64,000 bases of DNA from Mesobacillus maritimus. Its GTDB lineage: Bacteria; Bacillota; Bacilli; Bacillales; Cytobacillaceae. The notes below the pieces were generated by a model that was given only the letters and a program-made list of their open reading frames with translations, made no database searches and had not been told where the DNA came from. The stretch spans positions 124,001 through 188,000 of the forward strand of contig NZ_JAMBNR010000003.1 in the NCBI RefSeq assembly GCF_023715205.1. The letters run 5' to 3'. Shown here piece after piece: positions 47,977-57,072 of this stretch (within the stretch, counting starts at the first letter, position 1; each line of letters begins with the position of its first letter). A program made the position numbers and the translations under genes.

Positions 47977-50220
47977 TTATCTGACGATTAATGCTCGTCT
48001 CCCAAGTTGATTAAAAATATCGTTGAATTTAATTTTACTTACCGTACTTGTGACTAAGCTACCAGCTGGATCTGTATAGGTGTAATTTCCTTTATCATCA
48101 TATCCTGTCAAAGTGATAACATGATATTCTTCTGGAGCATACAATCTTTTTGCTCCTGCGTAATACCATTTCCATTGTACAGGAGCAAATTTCCAAACAA
48201 CCCAAACATTAACTGGGTTTCCTTGTTGTAGTTCTGAAAGGATTTGCTTATCGCTAATATTATTTACAACTTCACTACCTGGTTGGTACTTTTTCGCTAA
48301 GCTACGTAATCCTTCTGGATAAATTAAATTCGGATCTCCTTGTTGACTTCTAAATGGTGAACCGACGTATCCTTTATATGGGTCATTTGAGTAAGGCATT
48401 GCACGAGCCATGTTAATTTTATCAAGATTATGGCCCTTGAAATTTAGTGATTGTGTCAAGGAAACAACCGCACAACCCCAAGGTAATTCAGGGTTCTGTT
48501 TAATTTTTTGTACGTAAAGTCTTTGACTCTTAACCCGAGTCCAATGACTACCATACTTTGTGCCTGAGTGAAATTGGAAAACACCTTTAGTATGATTTGT
48601 TCCTTTTTCCTTTAAGTAAGCAGTAGATAGTAAACCGTTCTTATCAATCGTGAATCTATACTTAATATTTTTTCCACGGTTAAGGATGGTTGTTTGCGGG
48701 TAATATTCATAGGCATTTGTCACTGTAAAAGAATTTTCTTTTCTTGTCATAGAATTCGTCATGAATCCATCTAAATCATAATGAAAGATATACTTGATTT
48801 TTGGGCCCTGTTTTCCGTAAACAGCTCCACTATAGTAAGTATATTCGGCTAAAATCCGTTTTGAGTTTTTCGCTCTTCTCCAAGATTTTGTTACATAGCC
48901 ACTTTTGTCCAAGTTAAAGATGTACTCAATATTATTCCCACGTTTAGCAAATGATGTTCCACTATAATAATGATACCATGTTAAAATTCTCTTCGTTCCT
49001 TTTTCTCTCTTAGTGGCCTTTGTTACATAGCCGCTTGTATCAAAGTTATAAATATAGCTAATGCTCTTTCCATGTTTCCCAAAAACAGTATTGGGATAAT
49101 AGTCATACCGTGCTACTGTTCGTTTTGACCCTTGGGCCCTTTTGCTCGCTTTTGTTACAAAGCCAGATTGATCAAAGTTAAAGATATATTTAATATTGTT
49201 TCCATGGTTACCATACTTAGTTCTAGGATGATATTGATATCTAGCTAGGATTCTCTTTGTTCCTTTTTCTCTTTGACTGGCACTTACAACATAACCAGAA
49301 TTATTGAGATCAAATATATACCGGATATGATCTCCATGATTTCCAAATGCAGTTTTAGGATAATACTGATATCTTGAGACGATTCTTTTCGTTCCTTTTT
49401 CTCGCTTGGAAGCTTGAGAGATATAGCCTGAATCATCTATGTCAAATATGTATAGAATGTTGTAGCCGTGATTTCCATATTTAGTTTCAGGATAATATTG
49501 ATAGTAGGAAGTAGCTTTTTGGGTTACTTCATCTAACTTTACTGCCTGCTCTATAAATGAATTTAAATCTATTTCAAATATATACTTAATATGCTCTTCG
49601 GCCTGTTCAATTGTACTTTCTGGATAATATTCTTGAATCCTTATGAGCATATCCCCTTTGTATACATGAGCATAATCAACGAATCCATCCCTAAGAAAAT
49701 AATGGACATTATCGACGATGACCTCGCCGTCTGCTGGAATTTCTTTCGTTTCAATTTCCGTTCTTTCTGTTTTTATTTCAATCTGTTCGGTAGAAATTCG
49801 GAGCTCTTCTTTATTATCCTTCTCAGCTTTTTCTTCAACCTTTTCATTCAGGATGTCACCTTCGGTTTCATTTGTTTCTTCTGAAGGTTCTTTATCGGAA
49901 TTTTCAACTTCCCCATCATCGGACGGTTTATTGTATGGCTCTTCTGTAGCATCTCGCTTGTCTTCACCTGATGGTGTTTCATTTTCACCGTCTAAATTTT
50001 CATCCCTTTGTGTTTCATCAACAGCGTCCGCATTATCCTCGTTCGATTCATCGGCCACATTCACTTGTTCATTACTTTCTTCTTCAAAGGCGGTTTCCGT
50101 TTCTGAAATAATAATTTCTGTATTAGCTGTACTTCCTATACCTTCCCCTTGAACTGTAGGCACTAAAGTTGATAATGTAAGCCCACAACACAAAGTAACC
50201 ATGACCATTTTCTTCCTCAT
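47977..50220 (-). CDS. Secreted C39-like cysteine peptidase with 44-aa repeats
   Basis: The 747 aa start with a signal peptide (about 1-26), then a strongly acidic Glu/Asp/Asn linker to about 150. Eight repeats of 44 aa and a partial ninth fill about 180-545, with the pattern YYPxTxxGNHGxxIxYIF, then SGYVTKASKREKGTKRI. The C-terminal 190 aa look like a C39-like papain-fold domain: Cys in LPWGCAVVSLTQSL, His in EEYHVITLTGYDDKG and Asp in YTDPAG. Substrate and repeat family are unknown to me; the repeats could bind the cell wall. Start follows AAAGGAGCAAGAG. Confidence 0.8.
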   Translation of the reverse strand: MRKKMVMVTLCCGLTLSTLVPTVQGEGIGSTANTEIIISETETAFEEESNEQVNVADESNEDNADAVDETQRDENLDGENETPSGEDKRDATEEPYNKPSDDGEVENSDKEPSEETNETEGDILNEKVEEKAEKDNKEELRISTEQIEIKTERTEIETKEIPADGEVIVDNVHYFLRDGFVDYAHVYKGDMLIRIQEYYPESTIEQAEEHIKYIFEIDLNSFIEQAVKLDEVTQKATSYYQYYPETKYGNHGYNILYIFDIDDSGYISQASKREKGTKRIVSRYQYYPKTAFGNHGDHIRYIFDLNNSGYVVSASQREKGTKRILARYQYHPRTKYGNHGNNIKYIFNFDQSGFVTKASKRAQGSKRTVARYDYYPNTVFGKHGKSISYIYNFDTSGYVTKATKREKGTKRILTWYHYYSGTSFAKRGNNIEYIFNLDKSGYVTKSWRRAKNSKRILAEYTYYSGAVYGKQGPKIKYIFHYDLDGFMTNSMTRKENSFTVTNAYEYYPQTTILNRGKNIKYRFTIDKNGLLSTAYLKEKGTNHTKGVFQFHSGTKYGSHWTRVKSQRLYVQKIKQNPELPWGCAVVSLTQSLNFKGHNLDKINMARAMPYSNDPYKGYVGSPFRSQQGDPNLIYPEGLRSLAKKYQPGSEVVNNISDKQILSELQQGNPVNVWVVWKFAPVQWKWYYAGAKRLYAPEEYHVITLTGYDDKGNYTYTDPAGSLVTSTVSKIKFNDIFNQLGRRALIVR

Positions 50221-50345
50221 CTCTTGCTCCTTTCTCCTATTAAAACTCTAATCTATTAATATCACTAATTAATATTATAATAACAAATACTGGAACGGAA
50301 GAGAAAATTGTCAAATTATAGTCCTATATTAGGAAATTTGCACTA

Positions 50346-50381
50346 AAAAGTCCCTTGCTTGTAGAAAGAGCAAGGGACTTT
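50346..50381 (-). terminator. Terminator of the glycerophosphotransferase operon
   Basis: AAAGTCCCTTGC pairs perfectly with GCAAGGGACTTT; T-rich on the minus strand. Confidence 0.9.
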
Positions 50382-50403
50382 CGATACTTTAACAAAACAT
50401 TTT

Positions 50404-51594
50404 TTATTTAAATACCTGGTTCACTACCCTCTTTGCAGATTCTCCATCCTCTAGATAGCAAAATTTTTGATAGAACCGATCAAAGTTTTCGGGGAGCTGA
50501 TAACCATTTTTCTCTAACTGCTTAATGATGCCTATCACTTCTTCTGTCTTTTTCACAAGTGGCCCTGGTGCATCTCTTTCAAAACCAAAATAAAATCCTC
50601 TCAATGTATCACGATAACTTTCGATATCATAAACAAAGAAAATCATTGGCCGCTTAAGATTTGCATAATCGAAAAACACAGAAGAATAATCAGTAATTAA
50701 TAAATCTGCAAGTAAATAAAGTTCTCGAATATCTTCATGGTGTGAAGCATCGTAAGCAAATCCCTTATAAGCGGAGAAATCCATATTCTCCGCTATCAAA
50801 TAATGCATTCGAAGAAGAATAACATAATCTTCGCCTAACTCTTCCTTCATTTTGTCTAAGTTTAATTCCAAATTAAACTTATACTTCCCTTTCTCATAGA
50901 ATTGATTGTCCCTCCAAGTTGGCGCATATAAAATAACCTTTTTATCCGCCGGGATCTGCAGCTTTTGCTTTAAATTTTCTAGTATACTCTGGGGAATCTC
51001 ATTATAGAGGATATCATTTCTTGGATACCCCGTCTCCAACATGGTTCTTTTAAAACCAAATGCTCTTTTGAAAATTTCTGAAGAGTATTGATTAGGTGAG
51101 ATCAAATAATCCCATCTACTTGATTCTGTTAAAAAATTTTTCTTATAGCTCTCTGTATCTGTTCCAGGCATATGAACCTCGTCCATATCTGCGGCCAACC
51201 TTTTGAGTGGAGTTCCATGCCATGTTTGTAAATAAACCGTATGATTGGGCTTAGGAATCCATAATGGAAGGCGACTGTTTGAAACCCAATAGCGAGCCCT
51301 TGCCATTATAAACAGCCATTGAATAGAGAAGCGATTAACAACTTGTACATTCTTCCCCTCAAAGGAGGAAGCATAACGCGGATCTATGCTCCAATACATT
51401 TTATATTCTGGATGATGCTGCTTAAGGTATTCATAAATTGCCCGTGGATTGCAGCTGTATTGTTTTCCTAAAAAGCTTTCAAAAACAATGAGCTTCGGAT
51501 CTGCTGGGAGCATCCCTACAAGCCTAAAAACTGTTTTATACACAGCTTTTGTATAATTCAATCGTTTCAAGTAATTAATAATTTTTTTTAGCAT
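50404..51594 (-). CDS. CDP-glycerol glycerophosphotransferase family protein
   Basis: The 396 aa form one TagB/TagF-type domain: FESFLGKQYSCNPRAIYEYL near residue 38, YLQTWHGTPLKRLAADMDEV near 123, LETGYPRNDIL near 190, ILYAPTWRDNQFY near 220, LLRMHY near 260, and LLITDYSSVFFDYANLKRP near 300. The His and Asp of these motifs are the catalytic pair in the family. It moves glycerol phosphate (or ribitol phosphate) from a CDP donor to the growing chain. It follows the 1109-aa gene by 26 bp. Whether it primes or polymerises is not clear. Confidence 0.88.
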   Translation of the reverse strand: MLKKIINYLKRLNYTKAVYKTVFRLVGMLPADPKLIVFESFLGKQYSCNPRAIYEYLKQHHPEYKMYWSIDPRYASSFEGKNVQVVNRFSIQWLFIMARARYWVSNSRLPLWIPKPNHTVYLQTWHGTPLKRLAADMDEVHMPGTDTESYKKNFLTESSRWDYLISPNQYSSEIFKRAFGFKRTMLETGYPRNDILYNEIPQSILENLKQKLQIPADKKVILYAPTWRDNQFYEKGKYKFNLELNLDKMKEELGEDYVILLRMHYLIAENMDFSAYKGFAYDASHHEDIRELYLLADLLITDYSSVFFDYANLKRPMIFFVYDIESYRDTLRGFYFGFERDAPGPLVKKTEEVIGIIKQLEKNGYQLPENFDRFYQKFCYLEDGESAKRVVNQVFK

Positions 51595-51620
51595 AAGTGA
51601 AATATCCCTTTTTAGTTATT

Positions 51621-54600
51621 CTAACCTTTTTCATCGAAGAAGCGATCCACAACTCGATTCGTTGCATTCCCATCCTCTAAAGGACAGTATTTGTTCTTAA
51701 ATGCCTCATATTTACTACTGTAATCCTTTTTAACTGTATGAATATTTTGTACTGACTGAATGATGTCCCCTGTATCAAACAAGAGAGGACCTGGAGCTTC
51801 CTGTTCAAAGTCCATATAAAAGCCTCTGACATCATTTTTATATTCTTCAAGATCATAAGTAAAGAAAAGAATTGGTCGATCCGTATTCGCAAAATCAAAC
51901 ATAACCGAAGAATAATCCGTCATCAATATATCCGAAATTAAATACAAATCTTGAATGTCAGGATAAGATGAAACATTATATACAAATTCTTGCAGTTCTT
52001 CCGGAATCACAAGCTTACTACTAATGACTACATGCATTCGCATGAGCAAAATATACTCATCGCCTAAAGAGTCTTTCAGGGCATCTAAGTCCATATTTAG
52101 ATTAAACGTAAACTTATTGTTAGAGCTGGTTTGATTATCCCGGAATGTAGGTGCATATAAAATAACTTTCTTGTCCAAAGGTAGTTTGAGCTTTTGCTTT
52201 ACATTACGACTTATCTGTTCAAGACCCGGTTTATAGAATATATCATTTCTTGGATACCCAATTTCTAGGACTTCCCCTTCATAACGAAAAGCACTTCTAA
52301 ATGCCTTAGTAGCATACTCGCTTGGAGAAATAAGGTAATCCCAATTTTTCGTCGCTCCATGAATTCTTTCCAAGTAACCTTCATCACGGCCCTGGATATT
52401 TTCAATATCAAACAACATCTTCTTTAATGGCGTACCATGCCATGTTTGAATATAGGTCGTTCCCTTTCGTTTCTTGATATAAGCAGGGAAGTTTTGGTTA
52501 TTTACCCAATACCCGGCTCTTGCTAGGTAATAATAGTATTCAGGGCTTAGCCTCTTTATTTTCTTAGTATTTGGGTCATGAAACCGATTGTTGCTGTTAT
52601 AAACCCAAACCTTTTTATAAGGCAAATCACGGGCAACAATTTCTTCATAAATATTTCGCGGACTGTCAGCATACTGCTTCCCAACTCCACTTTCAAAGAG
52701 AATCAAATCTTTTTCAATTGGCATAAAGGTTCGTGCCAATTTATAAAATGCCTTCATGGAAGGGAAATACCATTTACTCTTCCTAAATCGATTGAACAAA
52801 GCTATATATAAGCTGGATTCATAAAGTCTTTTTAATAGTGGCTTATCAATATTGGCATTTTTAACCACTTCAAATATTCTTTTTGAAGAGTTTCGATCTC
52901 TAAAATCAAGGAACTTTTCAGACCTTTTGCGATTTTCCTCTTTCATCTGCAAACCATTTTGCACATAATCTTCTAAACAAGAAAGAATCCCATCAAAACT
53001 ATCTACAATATCTCCAGGTAAATCCTCATCTAAATTAAGGTGAGATGGCCTTTTTCCAATGAATCGACTGCGATCAAACTGATAATAAATAATCGGTTTG
53101 TGTAAAAAACTGAAATCAAACGCTACACTTGAGTAATCGGTAATCATAATCGCACTTTCTTTTAACAAGTGCTGAACATCTACTTCCCCTTGGCTAATGA
53201 CCTTAACTGGAGCGTTGCGAAAATAATCTGTGAACTTCTGCATATTGGGGTGAAGGCAAAAGACCAATTCTAAATCGTTCTCTCTTGCCAAACGATGCAA
53301 TTCTGGATGTAAAATCAATTCTTTATACCGCTCAAAATATTCACTTTCAAGAAACTGATCATCTGTTACAATCCAATCTCTCCAAGTAGGAATGATTAAA
53401 ATTTGCTTCTTAAGTGGTACATCTTCCGCAAAAAGTTTATCAAAACGCGATAAGCCCGTAATAAAGACTTCATTCGGATCGTATCCAAAGTCATTTACAA
53501 TCATTTCTTTTTCAAATGTTGAGCTAACTAGGAACAGATCCGTATTAAATCCACGAGCTTTTTTCCCATAGTTAGCAACCATATTTTTTGTCCCCATAAC
53601 CCCATGTTGCAAGAAGACCTTAATGGCTTTAACTGCCCTATTAAATCTCTTTGTTCGAAGAGGATACAAATAATCAGGATGATGGGAAGAGATGACTCTA
53701 GTCGAAATCAAGGTTTGCCAAATATGCTCCTTTGACTTGAAAAAAAGCACATTTCCTAATGGGTCGACATTTCTTCGCTCAGGCGAGCCTTCTTCAATCA
53801 CATAATAAACATTCTTTTCAGGATGATTCTCTCTCATATACTTAAAGAAATGATATCCAGTATCCTGAGCCTTATATGGCCTTTCCCCAACAATCCAAAC
53901 GTTTTTCCGTTTATTCATTAACCTATGGAACCAGGCAAAACGCAACTTCCCTTGCAAGAAGTCAAATGTCTCCTTATCATAGGCATAGACCTCAAGCGAT
54001 AAATTCGAGGCCTTAAATGTGTAATAGGGACTGACAATAGCTACTTGATTATCCTGAGCCGCACTCGTTTCTTTTATGAAATGCCTAGCTCTGAAAGCAG
54101 GTCGTCCAATTCGTACATCCTTTTCCTCACTACGATCATGGAAATTCAATCTCAAGAATAAATCATAGATATCCTCTTCCACTAGCTTCCCATTATTAAT
54201 AGAAGAGAAATCAATGGTTGCAGTATATTCGTATCGGTTTAACCCATATTTTAACGAGGTTTGTTCTTCTCCCCATTGAAAGGTAGCGTCCGCTACTAGT
54301 TCTTGATTATTATTCCGCCCCTTCATCAAGATCTTTCCATTTAATATGCGTGAATTTCTTGTAAAGAGCTTTCCTTCAATTTTAAGGCCATTAGGAACTT
54401 TTCTTACAAAGTCAATTTGAATTTTGGTAGGAGACTCTGGCTCTTCATTCAACGCAAAGGAGAGGTTCCCTTTAGTCGTTACATAGCAAAGCCCTCGCCC
54501 ATTGGGAGACGCCACATATTCTAACCCCTCCAAAATAGTGTGCTGGAACCGCCCTAGTCTGATGAAGTATTCAGCATATTGCCGATAATTTTCCTCGAAA

Positions 54601-54950
54601 AATTCAGCTCTGTCTTCTAATTTCGTTAACCCTTTTTCACTTAAAGTGTCAGTAGGAACCTTTATCTTTAGAAAGAAATCAAAAACTTTAGGTTCATCAT
54701 CAACACAAAGCTTTTCGATTAAGGACGATAGCGAAAGATCAAAGCGAAATTGCGCACCTGATAGGTTGTTTTCAGCAATTGTAAATTTCTCTTCGCTATC
54801 TCTGATTGCTAAACAAAGCTGAGTAACCGTATAATGCTCTAACCCCAATTTACCAACTAAGGATAATTTCCCATTGTCTTGGGTTAGATGAATTGAATGT
54901 TTTAATGCAGATCGTCGCCGCTTGGGCTTAGACTTTTTTCTGAATATCAT
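51621..54950 (-). CDS. Tandem (two-domain) CDP-glycerol glycerophosphotransferase
   Basis: The 1109 aa are far longer than TagF (about 750). Residues 1-340 form an N-terminal beta-rich region of unknown role. A first transferase domain runs from about 350 to 680 (HGVMGTKNMVANYG, PTWRDWIVTDD, CLHPNMQKF, IMITDYSSVAFDFSF). A second runs from about 750 to the end (FESGVGKQYADSPRNIYEEI, TWHGTPLKKMLFD, YAPTFRDNQTS, ILMTDYSSVMFDFANTDRP). Both carry the catalytic His and ITDYSS. It may prime with one domain and extend with the other, or build a mixed polymer. Start 54950 follows GGTGATTACAT. Confidence 0.9.
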   Translation of the reverse strand: MIFRKKSKPKRRRSALKHSIHLTQDNGKLSLVGKLGLEHYTVTQLCLAIRDSEEKFTIAENNLSGAQFRFDLSLSSLIEKLCVDDEPKVFDFFLKIKVPTDTLSEKGLTKLEDRAEFFEENYRQYAEYFIRLGRFQHTILEGLEYVASPNGRGLCYVTTKGNLSFALNEEPESPTKIQIDFVRKVPNGLKIEGKLFTRNSRILNGKILMKGRNNNQELVADATFQWGEEQTSLKYGLNRYEYTATIDFSSINNGKLVEEDIYDLFLRLNFHDRSEEKDVRIGRPAFRARHFIKETSAAQDNQVAIVSPYYTFKASNLSLEVYAYDKETFDFLQGKLRFAWFHRLMNKRKNVWIVGERPYKAQDTGYHFFKYMRENHPEKNVYYVIEEGSPERRNVDPLGNVLFFKSKEHIWQTLISTRVISSHHPDYLYPLRTKRFNRAVKAIKVFLQHGVMGTKNMVANYGKKARGFNTDLFLVSSTFEKEMIVNDFGYDPNEVFITGLSRFDKLFAEDVPLKKQILIIPTWRDWIVTDDQFLESEYFERYKELILHPELHRLARENDLELVFCLHPNMQKFTDYFRNAPVKVISQGEVDVQHLLKESAIMITDYSSVAFDFSFLHKPIIYYQFDRSRFIGKRPSHLNLDEDLPGDIVDSFDGILSCLEDYVQNGLQMKEENRKRSEKFLDFRDRNSSKRIFEVVKNANIDKPLLKRLYESSLYIALFNRFRKSKWYFPSMKAFYKLARTFMPIEKDLILFESGVGKQYADSPRNIYEEIVARDLPYKKVWVYNSNNRFHDPNTKKIKRLSPEYYYYLARAGYWVNNQNFPAYIKKRKGTTYIQTWHGTPLKKMLFDIENIQGRDEGYLERIHGATKNWDYLISPSEYATKAFRSAFRYEGEVLEIGYPRNDIFYKPGLEQISRNVKQKLKLPLDKKVILYAPTFRDNQTSSNNKFTFNLNMDLDALKDSLGDEYILLMRMHVVISSKLVIPEELQEFVYNVSSYPDIQDLYLISDILMTDYSSVMFDFANTDRPILFFTYDLEEYKNDVRGFYMDFEQEAPGPLLFDTGDIIQSVQNIHTVKKDYSSKYEAFKNKYCPLEDGNATNRVVDRFFDEKG

Positions 54951-55035
54951 ATGTAATCACCATTCTCATTTCAATTTTGCCGTTTCGTGTTTACTTATTA
55001 GAATGTGTATAATAGGAGAAAAAAACAATAATCTT

Positions 55036-55064
55036 ATCATAAAACTTTTTAGTGTTTTCCTCAA
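55036..55064 (-). promoter_or_regulatory. Predicted promoter of the tandem transferase operon
   Basis: On the minus strand TTGAGG (55064-55059) and TATGAT (55041-55036) lie 17 bp apart, about 85 bp before the 1109-aa gene. Confidence 0.5.
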
Positions 55065-55218
55065 TAAACTTATGAACTGGTTATAATTTTGAAACAATAC
55101 TAACATTTTTTTTGTTTTTTTAGAACATAGAGTTCTTTACTTACCTTTACTTTTACATTATTCACCTTACAGGTTTGTTACAAAGCTTAGTAACTCACGT
55201 ATTCACCAGTAATCCCCA

Positions 55219-55247
55219 TTGCAAAAGAACGCCAGTTATCTTAGAAT
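55219..55247 (+). promoter_or_regulatory. Sigma A promoter of tagD-tagB
   Basis: TTGCAA (55219-55224) and TAGAAT (55242-55247) are 17 bp apart, five of six matches at each box. The leader is about 150 nt. Confidence 0.7.
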
Positions 55248-55404
55248 GAAAAAGAGTTAGAATTTGCCTATGCCTATTCAGCACAACATATGACTGTTTC
55301 ATAACGAGAATCTCTTAAAGGCGTAGGGAATTTAAACGGTGCCCTTTTATAAAAATATATACTACGAAACTATATCACGCCATGTTTTCCAAAGGAGGAT
55401 TACA

Positions 55405-55803
55405 GTGAAAAAGGTAATAACATACGGAACATTTGATTTGCTTCATTGGGGTCATATCAACTTATTAAAACGCGCTAGAGACCTTGGTGATCATCTAACT
55501 GTTGCGATTTCAACAGATGAATTTAACGATATTAAAGGAAAAAAGTCTTATCATAGCTTTGAAAACCGTAAAATGATTCTTGAATCCATTCGATATGTGG
55601 ACAAAGTCATACCTGAAAACGACTGGGAGCAAAAAATCAAGGATGTTGTAGAAAATGATATTGATGTCTTCGTAATGGGAGACGATTGGGAAGGAAAGTT
55701 TGACTTCCTTAAAGAATACTGCGAAGTCATTTATCTACCTAGAACAGTTGGAATATCTACAAGTAAGATTAAAGATGATTTATTACAGGTGAACAATGGT
55801 TAG
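55405..55803 (+). CDS. tagD: Glycerol-3-phosphate cytidylyltransferase
   Basis: TagD makes CDP-glycerol from CTP and glycerol-3-phosphate, the donor for poly(glycerol phosphate). The 132 aa are of normal length. The nucleotidyl-transfer motif YGTFDLLHWGHINLLKRA with HxGH starts near residue 6, and ISTSKIKDDLL near the C-terminus is the second signature. GTG 55405 follows AAAGGAGGATTACA and is preferred over the longer frame at 55339. Overlaps tagB by 8 bp. Confidence 0.96.
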   Translation: MKKVITYGTFDLLHWGHINLLKRARDLGDHLTVAISTDEFNDIKGKKSYHSFENRKMILESIRYVDKVIPENDWEQKIKDVVENDIDVFVMGDDWEGKFDFLKEYCEVIYLPRTVGISTSKIKDDLLQVNNG

Positions 55804-56998
55804 AGAAATGGCCGTATATTTTTACTTACGGCTTTTTTCTTTGCTGTTTTCCTTATTCAACCTACTCCCATTACAAAAGAAAGTTGTCCTAGTGGCTTCT
55901 TTTACTGAAAACAACTTGCATATCTATGACGAAATGCAGAAACAAAACGTTGATTTTCGCACCATCATTCTAGCAAACGAGAAAGTATATCCCTATTTAG
56001 CATCTGAAACGAACGAAGAGACAGTTCTTTTATTCGAGATAAAAAGACTTACACATTTTATCATGTCGATTTACCACCTTGCTACCGCAAAGGTTATCTT
56101 TGTCGATAACTATTATGGTTTTCTTGCTGCTACAAAATTTAAAAAAGATGCAAAATGCATTCAGATATGGCATGCAAATGGGGCCATTAAGAAATTTGGT
56201 TTAAAAGACCAATCTATCGAGTTCCGAACAGAAAAAGCGAAAGAGCGCTTTAAAAAGGTCTATAATAACTTTCATAAAGTTATAGTCGGTTCTGAAGCAA
56301 TGGCTGATATCTTTACACAGGCCTTTGGACTACCTGAAGATCGCATACTCCGAACTGGGGTTCCTAGAACAGATCTTTTCTATAATGCAGAGAAAAAGGA
56401 TTCTATTGAACGATACATCTATAAGAAGTATCCCTTTTTATCTGATAAAAAGGTTATTTTATATGCACCAACTTTTCGTGACGAAAAGTTAGAAACCTTC
56501 GAACTGCATATCAACCTAAAGCTATTGCAGAAGGAGTTGGAGCAAGAATATATTCTTTTATTAAAACTCCACCCTGCAATTAAGAACTCTATTAGGATTA
56601 CCGAAGACCTACAAGGGTTCGTATATGATTTTTCCGATTATCCTAATGTAAACGAGTTATTCTTTGTTTCCGACATACTAATTACAGATTATTCTTCCCT
56701 TCCTTTTGAATATGCGATTCTTAATAAGCCTATGGTTTTCTTTCCTTATGATTTAGCACAGTACAGTAAGACGAGAGGTTTCTGGGAGGATTACAAGAAA
56801 TTAGTGCCCGGACCAATTGCATACTCTACTACAGAGATTATTCATAGCATCAAAACAAAAGACTTTCAATTAGAAAAGGTTGCAGCCTTTAATCAAAAGT
56901 GGAACACTTATTCAAAAGGTCATTCTAGTGGTAATATTGTTGCCTATACGCTTGGTTACCTGGGTTCTAGAAATGTACAGGCGAGGTCCACTGATTGA
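55796..56998 (+). CDS. tagB: CDP-glycerol:linkage-unit glycerophosphotransferase (TagB-like)
   Basis: TagB adds the first glycerol phosphate to the GlcNAc-ManNAc linkage unit on the inner membrane face. The 400 aa carry a hydrophobic N-terminus (membrane association), IQIWHANGAIKKFGLKDQSI near residue 120, RTGVPRTDLFYN near 183, ILYAPTFRDEKLETF near 218, LLKLHPAIKN near 255 and ILITDYSSLPFEYAI near 298. The WHANGAIKKFG form separates it from the WHGTPLK-type polymerases nearby and fits TagB. Coupled to tagD. Confidence 0.88.
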   Translation: MVREMAVYFYLRLFSLLFSLFNLLPLQKKVVLVASFTENNLHIYDEMQKQNVDFRTIILANEKVYPYLASETNEETVLLFEIKRLTHFIMSIYHLATAKVIFVDNYYGFLAATKFKKDAKCIQIWHANGAIKKFGLKDQSIEFRTEKAKERFKKVYNNFHKVIVGSEAMADIFTQAFGLPEDRILRTGVPRTDLFYNAEKKDSIERYIYKKYPFLSDKKVILYAPTFRDEKLETFELHINLKLLQKELEQEYILLLKLHPAIKNSIRITEDLQGFVYDFSDYPNVNELFFVSDILITDYSSLPFEYAILNKPMVFFPYDLAQYSKTRGFWEDYKKLVPGPIAYSTTEIIHSIKTKDFQLEKVAAFNQKWNTYSKGHSSGNIVAYTLGYLGSRNVQARSTD

Positions 56999-57004
56999 AC
57001 TCAA

Positions 57005-57044
57005 TAAAAAACAGCACTATGCGATGACATAGTGCTGTTTTTTT
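57005..57044. terminator. Bidirectional terminator
   Basis: ACAGCACTATG (57011-57021) pairs perfectly with CATAGTGCTGT (57028-57038), with A and T tracts. It divides tagB from the convergent tagH paralogue. Confidence 0.92.
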
Positions 57045-57072
57045 AACTGAAATATTATAAAGTACAAAGAAC

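Noticed and set aside
49718-50152. Ser-rich plus-strand frame of 144 codons
   Set aside because: It is the antisense image of the acidic linker of the C39-like protein (GAA/GAT codons read as Ser/Phe codons).
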